Shown: positions 41,601 to 52,378, counted from the first letter of the stretch. The stretch is DNA of 64,000 bases from Rhabdophis nuchalis (GCA_039707465.1 CM077643.1:201401605-201465604); one strand, 5' to 3'. Notes: a model not told the origin generated them from the sequence alone. Numbers and translations are program-made.

Positions 41601-44600
41601 TGATTTTAAAATCTACATTAATTTTTACTTTGTTGTGCCACCTGAATCTCAGGTTATATATTTCTTTTTGTAACATTTTCTTACTTCTCAGCAATACCTA
41701 CTCTTTCAGCCAAATCAAATCACTCCCTCAAAATACAGTTTGAAATCAGCAATGCTTCCTCCCCCCCACATTCTTTTATACATTACGTTATACATTACAT
41801 ATACATACATACATACATACATACATGCATATGTGACACAAATATATTATATGTGTGTGTGTGTGTGTGTGTGACACACACAAATATATATATATATACT
41901 TGTTCCACAACACACTGTTAGGCCCCAATTAAGGGAGGAGACATACTGTTTCCTTTTCTGCCTTTCTGCTCATCACCAGAGACTATCTAGACAGAAAGCC
42001 ATGAGTTCCGTTGTGTAATTTTTTAATATGTGTGTTAGGTTTTTTGAGCCTCAGGGAGACTAGTATAGATCTATTTCGAGCTTTTTAGCTCTCATCAGTT
42101 AGCCATACCCTTTCTGGGATCTGCCTAGCATGTAATACAGCCCCGGTTTGAATCCCAGTAAGGGTATGGCTAGCTGATGAGAACTAAAAAGCTCGAAATA
42201 GATCTATACTAGTCTCCCTGATTTATTTATTGATCAGCTTAAAAAACCTTATTTGTATGTATGTATGTATGTATGTATGTATGTATGTATGTATGTATGT
42301 ATGTATGTATGTATGTATGTATGTGTATATATATACCAGTGGTCTCTCTCTAATTTAATTTATTGATCAGCTCATAAAACTAACACACATATCTAAAAAA
42401 TCACACAACGTAATTCCTGGCTTGCTGTCTAGATGATCTCTGGTGATGAGTTGAAAGGCAGAAAAGGAAACAGTATGTCTCCTCCCTTAATTGGGGCCTA
42501 ATAACAGATTGTTGAGAAACAATTACCTATACTAATATACCCTGTCTCTGCTGATGCAATAAGGGGAACCGGCTTGGCTAAAGTGCTAGGCTACTTGCTT
42601 AGCATGCAACATAGCCCCGGTTCAAATCCCAGTAAGGGGTATGGCCAGCTGATGAGAGCTAATAAGCTCGAAATAGATCTATCCTGGTCTCTCTCTAATT
42701 TAATTTATTGATCAGCTCATAAAACTAACACACACACACATATATATGTATATATATGTATGTATGTATGTATACACACACACTCACACACACGTACACA
42801 CACAAAACTTTAACTTTTAGCGTTATTTGCTATGTTTACGGGTATATACAATTTTCCACTTTACATATAGTTCCAATGTATTAATTTTGTGTCTAATTTC
42901 TAGCCAATTGTACCACCTTTTCCAGATCTTATAGTATTCTGTTTCCTCTCTATCTTTTCTTTCCATGGTCAATTTATCCATTTCTGGATAATAAAACCAT
43001 TTTTATTATCATTGCGTTGGAAGGATTTTTTTCTTGTTTCCAATTCTGAGCAAAAGTAATTCTGGCTGCGGTTATTATATGGAATATGATATATTGAATT
43101 TCTTTGCTTAGGTTTCCCTTTATAATCCCCAGTAGAAACAGTTCTGGTTTCATCTCTATTTTTTGTTCCGTAATTTCTTCTAACCAGTTTTTAATTTTCA
43201 TCCAATATTTCTTAGTTTTTGGGCAGGTCCACCACATATGATAGAATGTCCCTTGTTCATGATTGCATCTCCAACAGTTTGCCAACATATTAGGAAACAT
43301 TTTGGCCAAATTGCTGGGGGTAAATGCCAACGTTAAAACATTTTGTACATGTTTTCCTTATAGGCTCTGACATTGTTAATATATATATTTTTCCCCAGTG
43401 TCCCAATTCAATGTTATATTCAAAATTTTTGGCCCAAATTATCGTAGTCCCTTTCACTGTTTCCTCTTTCATTTTAAATTTTAAGAAACAGTTGTACGCA
43501 TTAGTTATTTTTTCTTCTGTCCCCAATAATATTTTATCCAGTTCTTGTTGTTCTCTTTGAAACCGTATTGTTCTAAGTCTTTTTGAATCTTGTCTGGATT
43601 TGTAGATATGGCCACCAGTCTATTTCTATTCCTTGGTATTTTAAGTCTTGGTTAGATTTAAGTTTCCCTTGCCCATCCAGTATCTCTTTATATCCCACCA
43701 CTTTATTTAAATCAGCAATCTGAGTCAAGAAAAACATCATTAAAGGTCTCTCTGCATCCAAAAAGATCAATGTGGAGTATTTTTCATTAAGATTTTGCAA
43801 AAGTTCTAAAATATTAAAAATATTTCTAATACTGATATTATCTCTCCATTGTCTTTTAGACAAAAAAGCAACACCATTCTTCATGTATAAAATCCTGCAG
43901 AATACTTTGCAATCTTTCAGCTAAAATCATTCTAAATAGTTTATAATTACTTAATAATATTCACTTTTGCTAAGGTTTATTCCTGACATTTTTTGTGAAT
44001 TAATGCTGTTTCATGTCCAGCTTTCAGAAAGGGAAGTGGTTGCAACAGTTCATCTTCAAAATATTTATAACAGAGGGCTGGTAATCCATCTGAGCTTTCC
44101 TTGTTTTATAGCCTCATAGACTTCCCTTATTGTTACAGGTCCATTCATCATCTGCTTTTGTTTATCTGTTATTTTTGATAAATGTTATTTCTTAAAATAT
44201 TCATCTACTTTTACTGGGGAAATTTATTCTCCTTTAGAAAGTTAGTGATAGTGAAGTAGGCAAACTCAGTGTCCTTTAGGCAGGTTTCATTTGAAGCTGT
44301 GAGCATATTTTCTTCCTCAGCTCCAAGCTCTCTACTAGCAAATCACCCATAGGTCCTCTCTAGATCCTGCAGATTTGCATGTGAGCAGTTATCCTGTTAG
44401 CCTAGCCTCATTACCCATGTATCTTGTCATATAGTCTACCCTCACAAACAAATATAAAAAGTACAAGCAAACCCTAATGAATAGTATCTCATTGAGACAG
44501 ACCCTGGATGATAATTTGCAGAGTCCAAATCCTTATGTAATGATAATGGGCCTTTCAATAACGATGGATGGATAGCTAGTTTATAGATTGTTGATCTGGA

Positions 44601-46126
44601 GTAATAAAAATTAAATTAAGAAGTGGTAATAAAAACACAACGTCCTATAATGACAAAAGATAAATAAGTAGGCTTAATTCTAAACAGCTCCCTCCAAATT
44701 CTTCATGAAAAAGAGACTGCAATCAATAAATTGAGGAGCAAAATCTGTGTGATTTGCCCACTTACCCCTACCCTAAACAAGGAACTAACATATACTGCTT
44801 TTTTTTTTTTACTTTACTTGGTACTGATGAATACTAGTTGTTCATTTTAAGAAAAGGCTACAGAAGGGCACAAATCCATAATAAAGCTAATCCTGCCCCC
44901 TGCTGGAAAACCCATTATCTAACTTGAAGTAAGTGTTTATATTTACAAGTTACACAATCTTGAATTTAAAATGCACCTTTCTCCTGCCTCCCAAACCTTA
45001 TTATTACAGGTCCATTCATCATTTGCTTTTGTTTATCTGTTGTTTTTGATATATTTTATTTCTTAAAATATCCATCTACTGTTACTGGTGAAATTTATTA
45101 TCGTTTACAAAGTTAGTGATAGTGAAGTAGGCAAACTGAGTGTCCTTTAGGCAGGTTTCAATTGAAGCTGTGAGCATATTTTCTCCCTCAGCTCAAAGTT
45201 GAATTGTCTGTGGATAGTTCTAAAAATAATAGATTGAACAGAGCAGATACAAATATTTTACTGAATATAAATACCTCTGGAACTGCAGCTTCCATTAGGG
45301 AAAGAGGAGGAGGGACACATCCACCATCTTGTGCAATTTCCAATGGTTGATAAGTAATTTCAGAAGGATGAAGGTAAAAGAATGAAGTAGGAGAAGCAGG
45401 TGACTAAAAGCAATAAGACAAAAAACTGTGGATAATTAATATGTAAATCATATAATTCAACTACATTAAGAAATTAATGTAAAGTTCATTTATTACTTTG
45501 ACTACCATTTTATATATACATAAATAAAATGTGTCCACAAAATTGAAAAAGCCCTATTTTGAAATAATTGAAAAAGCTATGCCAATGTAGGTCATCAGCC
45601 AATAAAAGCAGATTTATCTAAAAGATTTACAATATATCTCAATGTGGTTAAAAACATGTAGAACATTTTTTCTCGTTTGTTTTTCCAGCTACTTTAATGT
45701 TTTTTCTCTTTTTTTTCACCAGTTAAAAAACAAATATACCTCGTTCTGACATGCAAAACATGACTATTCCATACAAAAATTTGATTTACAGCATGGGTTT
45801 CTCTGATATATGCAGCAAATCAACAAAAATGTTAGAAGATGAATCCCATTATTCATTCAGCAATTTCATATCATCATAATCCTGTTATGGAGTGCTGCTT
45901 TCTAGTATCGGTCTATGGCAGGGGTGGCCAAACTTTGCAACTTTAAGTCTGAAGGACTTTGCAACTTTAAGTCTGAAGGACTTCAGCTCCCAGACTTCTG
46001 GGAGCTGAAGTCCTTCAGACTTAAAGTTGCAAAGTTTGGCCACCCCTGGTCTATGGCAACTGCTTTCTGAGCAAGTCACAAATCAAGCTGATTTTCTTTC
46101 AAAGTCCTCCAGTATGCATATTTTAT

Positions 46127-46214
<88 letters not shown>

Positions 46215-49200
46215 GTAATAGTAATAATAATAATCTTTATTGTCATTGTAATAAGATTGTAATAAAATTACAATGAAATTGGTTCATTAATATGAACTTA
46301 ATTTCAAATAAGTATAGAGCCTTTCCCTACTACTGAACTGAAGTGCTATCTGTTCATAATTCAGATGGCAGACAAGCTACACTAACATTATATTTGCTCT
46401 TTCCATTGCTGCTACCATTGTTGATGCCTCTATTTCGACTCACCACAGTCAACAGATTCCTCTCCAAGGTAATTCTGGACATTTTTCTTAAAACATCAGT
46501 ATAATTTAAAGACTTTAAATCTATCACGCTTATCAGCTGAGAACAAGGTGAAGGCAATGACATGGAATGCAACAGAAAAATGACTTTACCAGGGTGTGCA
46601 TGTACAATGAATGGGACAGGCACATAATCTGAGCTGTGAATTAAATCTATTAATAACAATTATGTGTCTTAAAAGTTATTTCAGAATGCTTGAAATTCCA
46701 TAAAGACAGTACTTTAGTAATTTGTAGTAATTGTTATAAAATCTTTTTTTAAATCCTATTGAGCTATTATTTAATAACTAGCTATACCCGGCCACGCGTT
46801 GCTGTGGCCCAGTCTGGTTAAATGGCCAACCAATCTGTGTGTAGATCTACACCTGCACACATACACACAACCACCATATAAGCCCCAACCTACCTACCTA
46901 CCTACTGTATTTCTCCCTCTCTATCTATCCCTCTACCTACCTACCTACTGTATTTCCCCTTCTCTATCCCTCTACCTACCTACCTACCTACTGTATTTCT
47001 CCCTCTCTCTCTACTCCTCTACCTACCTACCTACTGTAATTCTCGCTATCTATCCATACACCTACCTACCTACAAACCGACTGTATTTCTTGCTCTCTAT
47101 CTATCCCCCTATCTACCTACCTACCTACATACTTACTGTTCCCTATCTATCTATTCCCCTACCTACCAACCTACCTACCGTATTTCTCCCTATCTATCCC
47201 TCTATCTACCTACCTACCTACCTACCTACTGTATTTCTCCCTATCTATATATTCCCCTATCTATCTACCTACTATAATACAATAATACAATAGCAGAGTT
47301 GGAAGGGACCTCGGAGGTCATCTAGTCCAACTCCCTGCCTAGGCAGGAAGCCCTATACCATTTCAGACAAATGGCTATCCAACATCTTCTTGAAGACCTG
47401 CAGTGTTGGGGCATTCACAACTTCTGGAGGCAACTTCTGTTCCACTGATTAATTGTTCTAACTATCAGGAAATTTCTCCTCAGTTCTAAGTTGCTTCTCT
47501 CCTTGATTAGTTTCCACCCATTGCTTCTTGTTCTGCCCTCAGGTGCTTTGGAGAATAGTTTGACTCCCTCTTCTTTGTGGCAACCCTCTCTCTCTATTCC
47601 CCTATCTACCTACCTACTGTAATACAATAGCAGAGTTGGAAGGGACCTCGGAGGTCATCTAGTCCAAATCCCTGCCTAGGCAGGAAGCCCTATACCATTT
47701 CAGACAAATGGCTGCCTAACATCTTCTTGAAGACCTGCAGTGTTGGGGAATTCACAACTTCTGGAGGCAAGCTGTTCCACTGATTAATTGTCCTAACTGT
47801 CAGGAAATTTCTCCTCAGTTCTAAGTTGCTTCTCTCCTTGATTAGTTTCCACCCATTGCTTCTTGTTCTGCCCTCAGGTGCTTTGGAGAATAGTTTGACT
47901 CCAGTGCCTTTTTGGCCATAAGAGGCCTCCGTAGTTAATGACTGTTGGTGGGCGGAGTTACAGGCAGTAAACACATTTTTCAGTTAGTACTTTTTTGTGT
48001 GTTTACTTTACACACAATACAAGTGTGCTAGGCACAAAATGATTACCTATTCTATTATCGGAAGTCCTTGGCTACGTTGTGTCAAAATGTGAGGCAAATT
48101 GGTCCAGTAGTTTTTGAGATTAGTGGATTCGTACAAACTATTTTACATTTTTATTTATATAGAAGATTGCAGATTTTCATACAAATCAAATGTCTTTCAA
48201 TTATTTGGGAAAAGTTGTGAGGTCAAAATAGCTGGGTTCTAATCACAGAACACTATTGGACCTTGAAACATTCCTAAGTTCAAATGGTTTGATTCAAAAC
48301 ATGATCCATATCCTTACGTTCTATGGTACATTTGTTAATAGCATTATTTTAAAAAAATCTTGAAATGATACAATCTTTCTCAATATAATATGTGAATTCA
48401 TCTGTTAGAGATTCACTGAGAAGAGGGTGACTGAGGAACTTAGCACATTATCAATGTTAATTCTTACAGTCAGTTGCCAGGAATAATCAGAAAACGATGT
48501 GGCGTTTTCAACATGTTACATTAAAATCCTGTTTGTAATCATGATTTCAACAAACTATACTTAGTGATTACTCAATCATAAAAGGTACTAATAACCTTAT
48601 GTCTTTACTTTCAATCCTGCTTCTCATATACAATAATTTTTATCAAAATAACAGAGAAAAACTACCGTATTTTTGTTAAGAATTTCATACGGAGAGTTAA
48701 ACAAAATCGTAAAATGTGGGAAGTAGATTGAAAAAATATTTCAACTTACCTGGGGAATACTCCACTGCCATTGTCCAGGAAGACATTGTGCAGGAGCCTA
48801 GGATAGATAATTTTTTAAAAATTCTTTTTCTAATCAAAATTCTAAAGCAATGTTTACTGTACATACACATAGTCTTGACCATATGTTTAATGACCTGGAG
48901 ATCATTAATGTAATGGAGATGCTGAAAAAACTGACTTACAACTGGTTATCACACAACCATTGCAGCATCTTGTCATGCGATCATGATTCGGACACTAGGT
49001 AACTGGCATATATCCAGGATCATATGATCACCATTTCCTAGCTGGCTTCTGACAAGCAAAGTTAATGAGGGAAGCTGGATTAATGATGTGATCTCGCTTA
49101 ACAACCATGTCAAAAATGGTCTTTGAATCGGGTGCAACTCACTGAAGGACTGCCTTGCTTAGCAATGAAAGTTCCAGTCCCAATTATGGTCATAAGTCAA

Positions 49201-49475
49201 AGACTGTTAATACAAACTTTAAATAAAACAAACATTGAAACCATTACAATTAATAAAAAAGCTAAAATACTATTAATCAATAAAATCCAAATGGAATATA
49301 TTCATAATATTTCAGTGTTTTTGTTACATAAACAAAAAAAAGTGTAATTAATGATTTTCCTTATTTACAATCATATTGAACAAATGCAATCTTTCATTGT
49401 TACCTGATAGTGATATGTTGGTTGTTGATAAATTGGCTGAGCTAACATCACAGGAGAACTAGAAATTGAACGTGA
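38501..49475 (-). CDS. BOLL: BOLL (boule-like), last five coding exons
   Basis: BOLL is the ancestral DAZ-family RNA-binding protein of germ cells, needed for meiosis in male germ cells and thought to act on translation of target mRNAs. The exons are 49404-49475, 48750-48797, 45275-45403, 40780-40878 and 38501-38659, together 507 bases (168 codons plus stop). They carry the DAZ-like region PIYQQPTYHYQ followed by CLPGQWQWSIPQ, then YLHPSEITYQPLEIAQDGG, DHGVQAAYHQVYAPSAIA and MPAPVMQPE, all matching human BOLL. Every junction is GT-AG and phase 0. The N-terminal RRM exons were not found and must lie beyond 64000, leaving an intron longer than 14.5 kb. No frameshift or stop was seen. Confidence 0.95.
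38660..40779 (-). other. BOLL last intron
   Basis: GT-AG intron of 2.1 kb starting gtaagg. AT-rich, no repeat or RNA gene recognised. Confidence 0.85.
40780..40878 (-). CDS. BOLL: BOLL penultimate coding exon
   Basis: A 99-base phase 0-0 exon of 33 codons: PYTDHGVQAAYHQVYAPSAI followed by AMPAPVMQPETIK, nearly identical to human PYSDHGVQATYHQVYAPSAI. Acceptor ctatcag, donor gtaagg. Confidence 0.96.
41796..41880. repeat. (ATAC)n and (TG)n microsatellites
   Basis: Seven or so ATAC units at 41796-41826, then GT/TG dinucleotides at about 41856-41873. Confidence 0.95.
42058..42104 (-). ncRNA. Type I hammerhead ribozyme, copy 3 (inverted, sense to BOLL)
   Basis: On the minus strand: stem I 5' strand ggctaa (42104-42099), core CTGATGA, stem II gagct/agctc with loop aaaa, GAAA, stem III with gatc loop, cleavage nucleotide A at 42064, then ctagtc (42063-42058). 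One stem I pair next to the core is A-C instead of G-C, which may weaken it. It is the only hammerhead here transcribed with its host gene. Confidence 0.85.
42168..42214 (+). ncRNA. Type I hammerhead ribozyme, copy 4
   Basis: Stem I ggctag/ctagtc (42168-42173 with 42209-42214), core CTGATGA 42174-42180, stem II gaact/agctc with one A-C mismatch, GAAA 42195-42198, stem III ta/ta around gatc, and cleavage predicted after A42208. Relative to copies 1, 2 and 5 a stem I pair has changed on both strands (C-G to T-A), keeping the pairing. Confidence 0.88.
42253..42323. repeat. (TATG)n microsatellite
   Basis: About seventeen TATG units inside the hammerhead-repeat locus; they lengthen that unit relative to the 340-345 bp norm. 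Confidence 0.95.
42643..42689 (+). ncRNA. Type I hammerhead ribozyme, copy 5
   Basis: Stem I ggccag/ctggtc (42643-42648 with 42684-42689), core CTGATGA 42649-42655, stem II gagct/agctc with loop aata, GAAA 42670-42673, stem III A-T, T-A, A-T around gatc, and cleavage predicted at 42683/42684. All core positions and pairs are intact. Confidence 0.92.
42830..44235 (-). pseudogene. L1 LINE ORF2 remnant
   Basis: Minus-strand frames, broken by stops and shifts, read as L1 ORF2. The linker/RT start is near 44235-43980 (ITDKQKQMMNGPVT, then REVYEAIKQGKLR). An RT palm piece, LIFLDAERPL, is at about 43780. The C-terminal zinc-knuckle region is at 43330-42974: CWRCNHEQGTFYHMWWTCPK, then KIEMKPELFLLGI. 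It lies in the orientation of BOLL, is clearly dead, and is truncated at the 5' side. Confidence 0.85.
44130..44335. repeat. Direct duplication, copy 1
   Basis: About 205 bp ('acaggtccattcatcatctg' to 'tttaggcaggtttcatttga') recurs at 45000-45205 with scattered differences. It includes part of the L1 linker region plus adjacent sequence. Confidence 0.9.
45000..45205. repeat. Direct duplication, copy 2
   Basis: Second copy of the 44130-44335 segment, displaced by about 870 bp and ending about 70 bp before a BOLL exon. Confidence 0.9.
45275..45403 (-). CDS. BOLL: BOLL coding exon (third from last)
   Basis: A 129-base phase 0-0 exon of 43 codons, containing SPTSFFYLHPSEITYQPLEI and AQDGGCVPPPLSLMEAAVPE, matching human YLQPSEVIYQPVEI and AQDGGCVPPPLSLMETSVPE. 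Acceptor ttttag, donor gtattt. Confidence 0.97.
45919..46048. mobile_element. hAT-type MITE with perfect 8-bp target-site duplication
   Basis: A 130-bp palindrome with ends 'caggggtggccaaactttgc' and its complement, flanked by gtctatgg (45911-45918 and 46049-46056). It is related to the 21573-21728 MITE. The left arm carries an internal tandem duplication of about 27 bp ('aactttaagtctgaaggact'). Confidence 0.93.
46129..46234. repeat. (ATA)n microsatellite
   Basis: About 105 bp of ATA/TAA trinucleotides with a few AGT interruptions near the end. Confidence 0.95.
47280..47590 (-). mobile_element. CR1 LINE 3' end, copy 1
   Basis: The minus strand encodes the CR1 C-terminus (NFLTVR, then NSLPPEV with shifts) and then the 3' UTR 'gaccTCCgaggtcccttcca' ending in an AATACAAT-type tail. 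Confidence 0.88.
47622..47925 (-). mobile_element. CR1 LINE 3' end, copy 2
   Basis: Same region as copy 1, open as RSNGWKLIKERSNLELRRNF, LTVRTINQWNSLPPEVVNSP and TLQVFKKMLGSHLSEM on the minus strand. Confidence 0.88.
48750..48797 (-). CDS. BOLL: BOLL 48-base micro-exon
   Basis: Sixteen codons in phase 0-0: APAQCLPGQWQWSIPQ, matching human TTQYLPGQWQWSVPQ. Acceptor atcctag, donor gtaagt. The exon is recognised from conservation and exact splice signals. Confidence 0.96.
48798..49403 (-). other. BOLL intron with diverged MITE
   Basis: A 0.6-kb intron starting gtaaca. 48930-49210 resembles the family at 34454-34845 ('cttctgacaagcaaagttaa', 'cgcttaacaacc', 'ggtcataagtcaaag'). Confidence 0.65.
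49404..49475 (-). CDS. BOLL: BOLL coding exon with DAZ-like tyrosine motif
   Basis: Twenty-four codons in phase 0-0: SRSISSSPVMLAQPIYQQPT then YHYQ, equivalent to human SRSVCSSPVMVAQPIYQQPAYHYQ. Acceptor tttaaag, donor gtaaca. It is the most 5' BOLL exon found. Confidence 0.97.
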
Positions 49476-50731
49476 CTTTAAAAAGAAGAAAATAACATCA
49501 ATTAGTATTTTCCTGAGATGGAAATTACCTGTAGGCACATGGTGAGTCAATGTCTTTCTAGCTTTGGCTGGTTAGCAAGACAGTTTTTGCAAGGGAAATA
49601 AATGCTAGATCCGAGCTAGCAAAATCTCTCTGGAATAAGGGAGAGATTTGTAGTGATCATTGAAATGACTCTGTATAGCCACATGTGTAGATCATAAAAT
49701 TGCAGTTTTTATGGTTGGCTTATGAGTGGACTGGCAGGGATTCAGGATTACATGAAGCTCACACTCATAAACCAGACTTTATGGACATCACATTTTACAG
49801 AGTCTTATATCTTAATCACTTGGTTCTTAAAAATTGTTTGTATATTAGAGAGTAAAACCCTTCAGATCAGCAAGGTATTATTGTATTCATTGGCTGAATT
49901 TTCACCCCTTTAAAAGATGATGGGGTAAATTTGACTTTAAAAGTTTTAAGGATACTAGATAGATTTTGGAAAATTAATAATTAAGGGTTCAGAGGACTCG
50001 GAATTATAGTTTTGAATTATTTCGAATATATTTTCTGATGGGAAAATGTAGATTGCTTTGATTGTTTTTTAATGACAAGGAGACCTTGAGGGTCAGACTA
50101 TAGACCAGAGGATGAAGAAAATGGAAATAAATTGTAGGCTTTGGAATATCTCTACATAGGTTTTTTGACAAAATTGATGAAATGTTTGATACAATTGACA
50201 AAGCATAATAAAGGTGGATGTGTATGAAAATAATTTGAAGGGGAATTTAAATGTAATGTAGATGACTTATTCCCTAAAGGAGATAAACAGATGCTAAACA
50301 GGAAACTGATTTGGACATTTTCTTCTGGACATATAAAAAGTCTGCTAAGATTAGGAAAGACTTTTTTTAGAAGTGACAAAGGGATAGTTTACTTATTAAT
50401 ACAAAAGAAATGTTCTGAAGAATTTTCACTTTGAAGCACAAATGATAGGGCAAACTAATTTCAGGACTTTTTTTGAAGGAGTTAAAGTATAATTTAAAAA
50501 CTAAGAAAAGGTTTGCAAGATTGACTTATCTTTATTAAAAATAGCTATATCTGTTTCCCTTTACTGAACTTTTGGTGACAAAAGATTTATTGACCTAGAA
50601 TTTGTATTTTTTTCTTTATTTAAGAGATATGCTTTGGGGGGGGGGAGGGGGGAAGAGAGATTATGTTTTATTTAGAGACAGTGAAGAGCTACAAAATTTG
50701 TTTTTATCTGCTAGGATGAAAAGGGAAGTTA
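49476..50731 (-). other. BOLL intron, 3' portion, nothing recognised
   Basis: AT-rich intronic DNA with a G-run at 50636-50652. No exon or repeat family identified. Confidence 0.6.
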
Positions 50732-51427
50732 CCGTATTTTTCGGCCTATAAGACACACTCCCCCCCCCCAACAGTGGGTGGAAATGTCTGTGCGTCTTAT
50801 ACAGCGAATGTTGCCAAAGCCCCCCTACCCGCCGACCCCCACTTCCTCCCAGCAATTTGCCTCCTTGCAGCAAAGAGCAAAGAGCCTGGTCAGCTTTAGC
50901 ACAGCCTGACTTAGCTTGAGAAGCTGATTGCTGGTTGGATTGGCTTCCTGAAATACCACCGATCAACTGTTCCAGGCTGCAGGGATTGGCACCACCCATT
51001 GCCACCGCACATTGCATTTTTGGCCTCTCCATGCCCTGCTTTCGGCCTCTGAGCATCCCGTTTTCAGCCCATTCCAGGTGGGGGGGATTCCCTCCACCTA
51101 TTGCTACTGAATGGCAGTGGTGATCCCCACTGCCTGGAATGGCCCAAAAACCGGAGACCGAAAACTGGATGCACGGAGGCTGAAGATGGGGCATGGAAGT
51201 GGCAGTGATCCCCACAGCCTGAACAGCTGATTGGCGATATTCCAGGAGGCTGATCCAACCAGCAATCAGCTGCTCACGCTAAATCAGACTGTGCTGAACC
51301 TGACCAGGCTGTTTGCTGCAAGGAGGCAAATTTCTGGTAGGTAGAAGCAGATTTTTACCCTTGTTTTCCTCCCCAAAAGCTAGCTGTGTCTTGTGATCCG
51401 GAGCATCTTATAGTACAAAAAATACAG
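50732..51427. mobile_element. CCGTATTTTT-type TIR element with long internal fold-back
   Basis: Ends 'ccgtatttttcggcctataa' and 'agtacaaaaaatacag' with TA on both sides. Internal arms at about 50880-50990 and 51215-51330 are inverted ('gctgattgctggttggat' against 'atccaaccagcaatcagc'). Non-coding; the 184-codon minus-strand open frame across it is accidental. Confidence 0.83.
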
Positions 51428-52318
51428 TACTTATTTTCTCTTTTCTTTCTCCCCCACCCCTTTTCACACCCCTCACTTTTTCCCTTGTACTTTTCTATTT
51501 ATATTTTGTATTGATTTTTATTTTTTATTTATAATTCTTAATAAAATATACTTGAAAAAAGTATTTTGCTCAGATATGCTCAGGTTTTAAATGTTACTTA
51601 GAAATACAGTGCATTCATGAAGTATTCAGAGCCCCTTCACTTTTGTCAATTTTATTATGCTGCAAGCTTGATTCTACAATGGTTGAAATTCATTTTTTTC
51701 TCATTAATCTATACTCGGTATCTGATAATGATAAAGTGAAAACAACATTTTAGAAATGTCTGTTGATTTATTAAAAAGAAAAAACTGAAATATCACATTG
51801 GCATAAGTATTCAGACCCTTCACTCTTTGATACTTTGTTGAAGCATCTTTGGGAGCAATCACAACCTAGAGCCTTCTTGGGTATCATGCAACAAGTGTTG
51901 CATACCTGGATTGGGAGATTTTCTGCCATTCTTCCTTGCAAATCTTCTCAAACTCAGTCAGGTTGGATGGCGACTGTTGGTGGACAGCCATTTTCAGGTC
52001 CCTCCAGAGATGGTCAATAGGGTTCAAGTAAGGGCCCTGGTTGGGCCACTCTAGGACTTTCAGAGTTGTCCCTAAGCCACTCCTGCATAGTCTCGGCTGT
52101 GTGCTTAGGATTGTTGTCATGTTGGAAAGTGAACCTTCAGCACAGACTGAGGTCCTGAGCACTGTGGAACAGGTTTTCATTGAGGATATCCCTGTACTTT
52201 GCATCATTCGGCTTTCCATCAACCCTGACCAATCTCCCAGTCCCTGCTGCTGAAAAACAACAAAGCTTCACTGTTGGGGATGATAATGGGCAGTTGATGA
52301 GATAGTTGGTTTCTTCCA

Positions 52319-52353
52319 TACCACACCACACCACACCACACCACACCACACCA
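52319..52353. repeat. (CCACA)n microsatellite
   Basis: Seven CCACA units inside the Tc1 element. Confidence 0.95.
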
Positions 52354-52378
52354 TAAAATTGAGACTGAAGAGTTCAAT

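Larger units (their letters stand above)
41915..42725 (+). mobile_element. Second hammerhead-repeat locus (diverged retrozyme-like units)
   Basis: The left part (41915-42039) is an inverted copy of the body at 42380-42505; both contain 'aagggaggagacatactgtt' or its complement. Three hammerheads follow the family pattern: one inverted (42058-42104) and two direct (42168-42214 and 42643-42689). The last complete unit repeats 'gatcagctcataaaac' at 42365 and 42710, a 345-bp period. It has A-box-like 'tggctaaagtgc' (42575-42586) and B-box-like 'ggttcaaatcc' (42619-42629). A TATG microsatellite (about 42253-42323) has expanded inside the preceding unit. Body and ribozyme are clearly related to the 3.4-4.1 kb locus but substantially diverged. 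Confidence 0.87.
40879..45274 (-). other. BOLL intron carrying hammerhead repeats and L1
   Basis: A 4.4-kb GT-AG intron starting gtattt. It contains ATAC/TG microsatellites (41796-41880), the second hammerhead-repeat locus, an L1 ORF2 remnant in the gene's orientation and a 205-bp direct duplication. Confidence 0.85.
46780..48166. mobile_element. Composite repeat with 'tatacccggccacgcgttgc' 5' end, minisatellite and CR1 pieces
   Basis: The left end 'agctatacccggccacgcgt' and the right end 'ttttatttatatagaagatt' are boundaries I recognise from an interspersed family in reptiles, but I cannot name the class. 46885-47275 is a CTAC/'tgtatttctccctctc' minisatellite like those in the 29.4- and 56.6-kb elements. 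Two CR1 3' ends follow (47280-47590 and 47622-47925), the second apparently from tandem duplication of the minisatellite-CR1 junction. Confidence 0.6.
45404..48749 (-). other. BOLL intron with MITE, microsatellites and a composite repeat
   Basis: A 3.3-kb GT-AG intron starting gtaagt. It holds the hAT MITE (45919-46048), an ATA microsatellite and the composite repeat at 46780-48166. 48167-48749 shows nothing recognised. Confidence 0.85.

Noticed and set aside
41858..42320. CRISPR-like array from regularly repeated short motifs
   Set aside because: These are simple microsatellites (TG, TATG) without distinct spacers in a vertebrate genome.
50661..51215. 184-codon minus-strand open frame
   Set aside because: Lies in a TIR element with internal fold-back arms; no protein motif, so an accidental frame.
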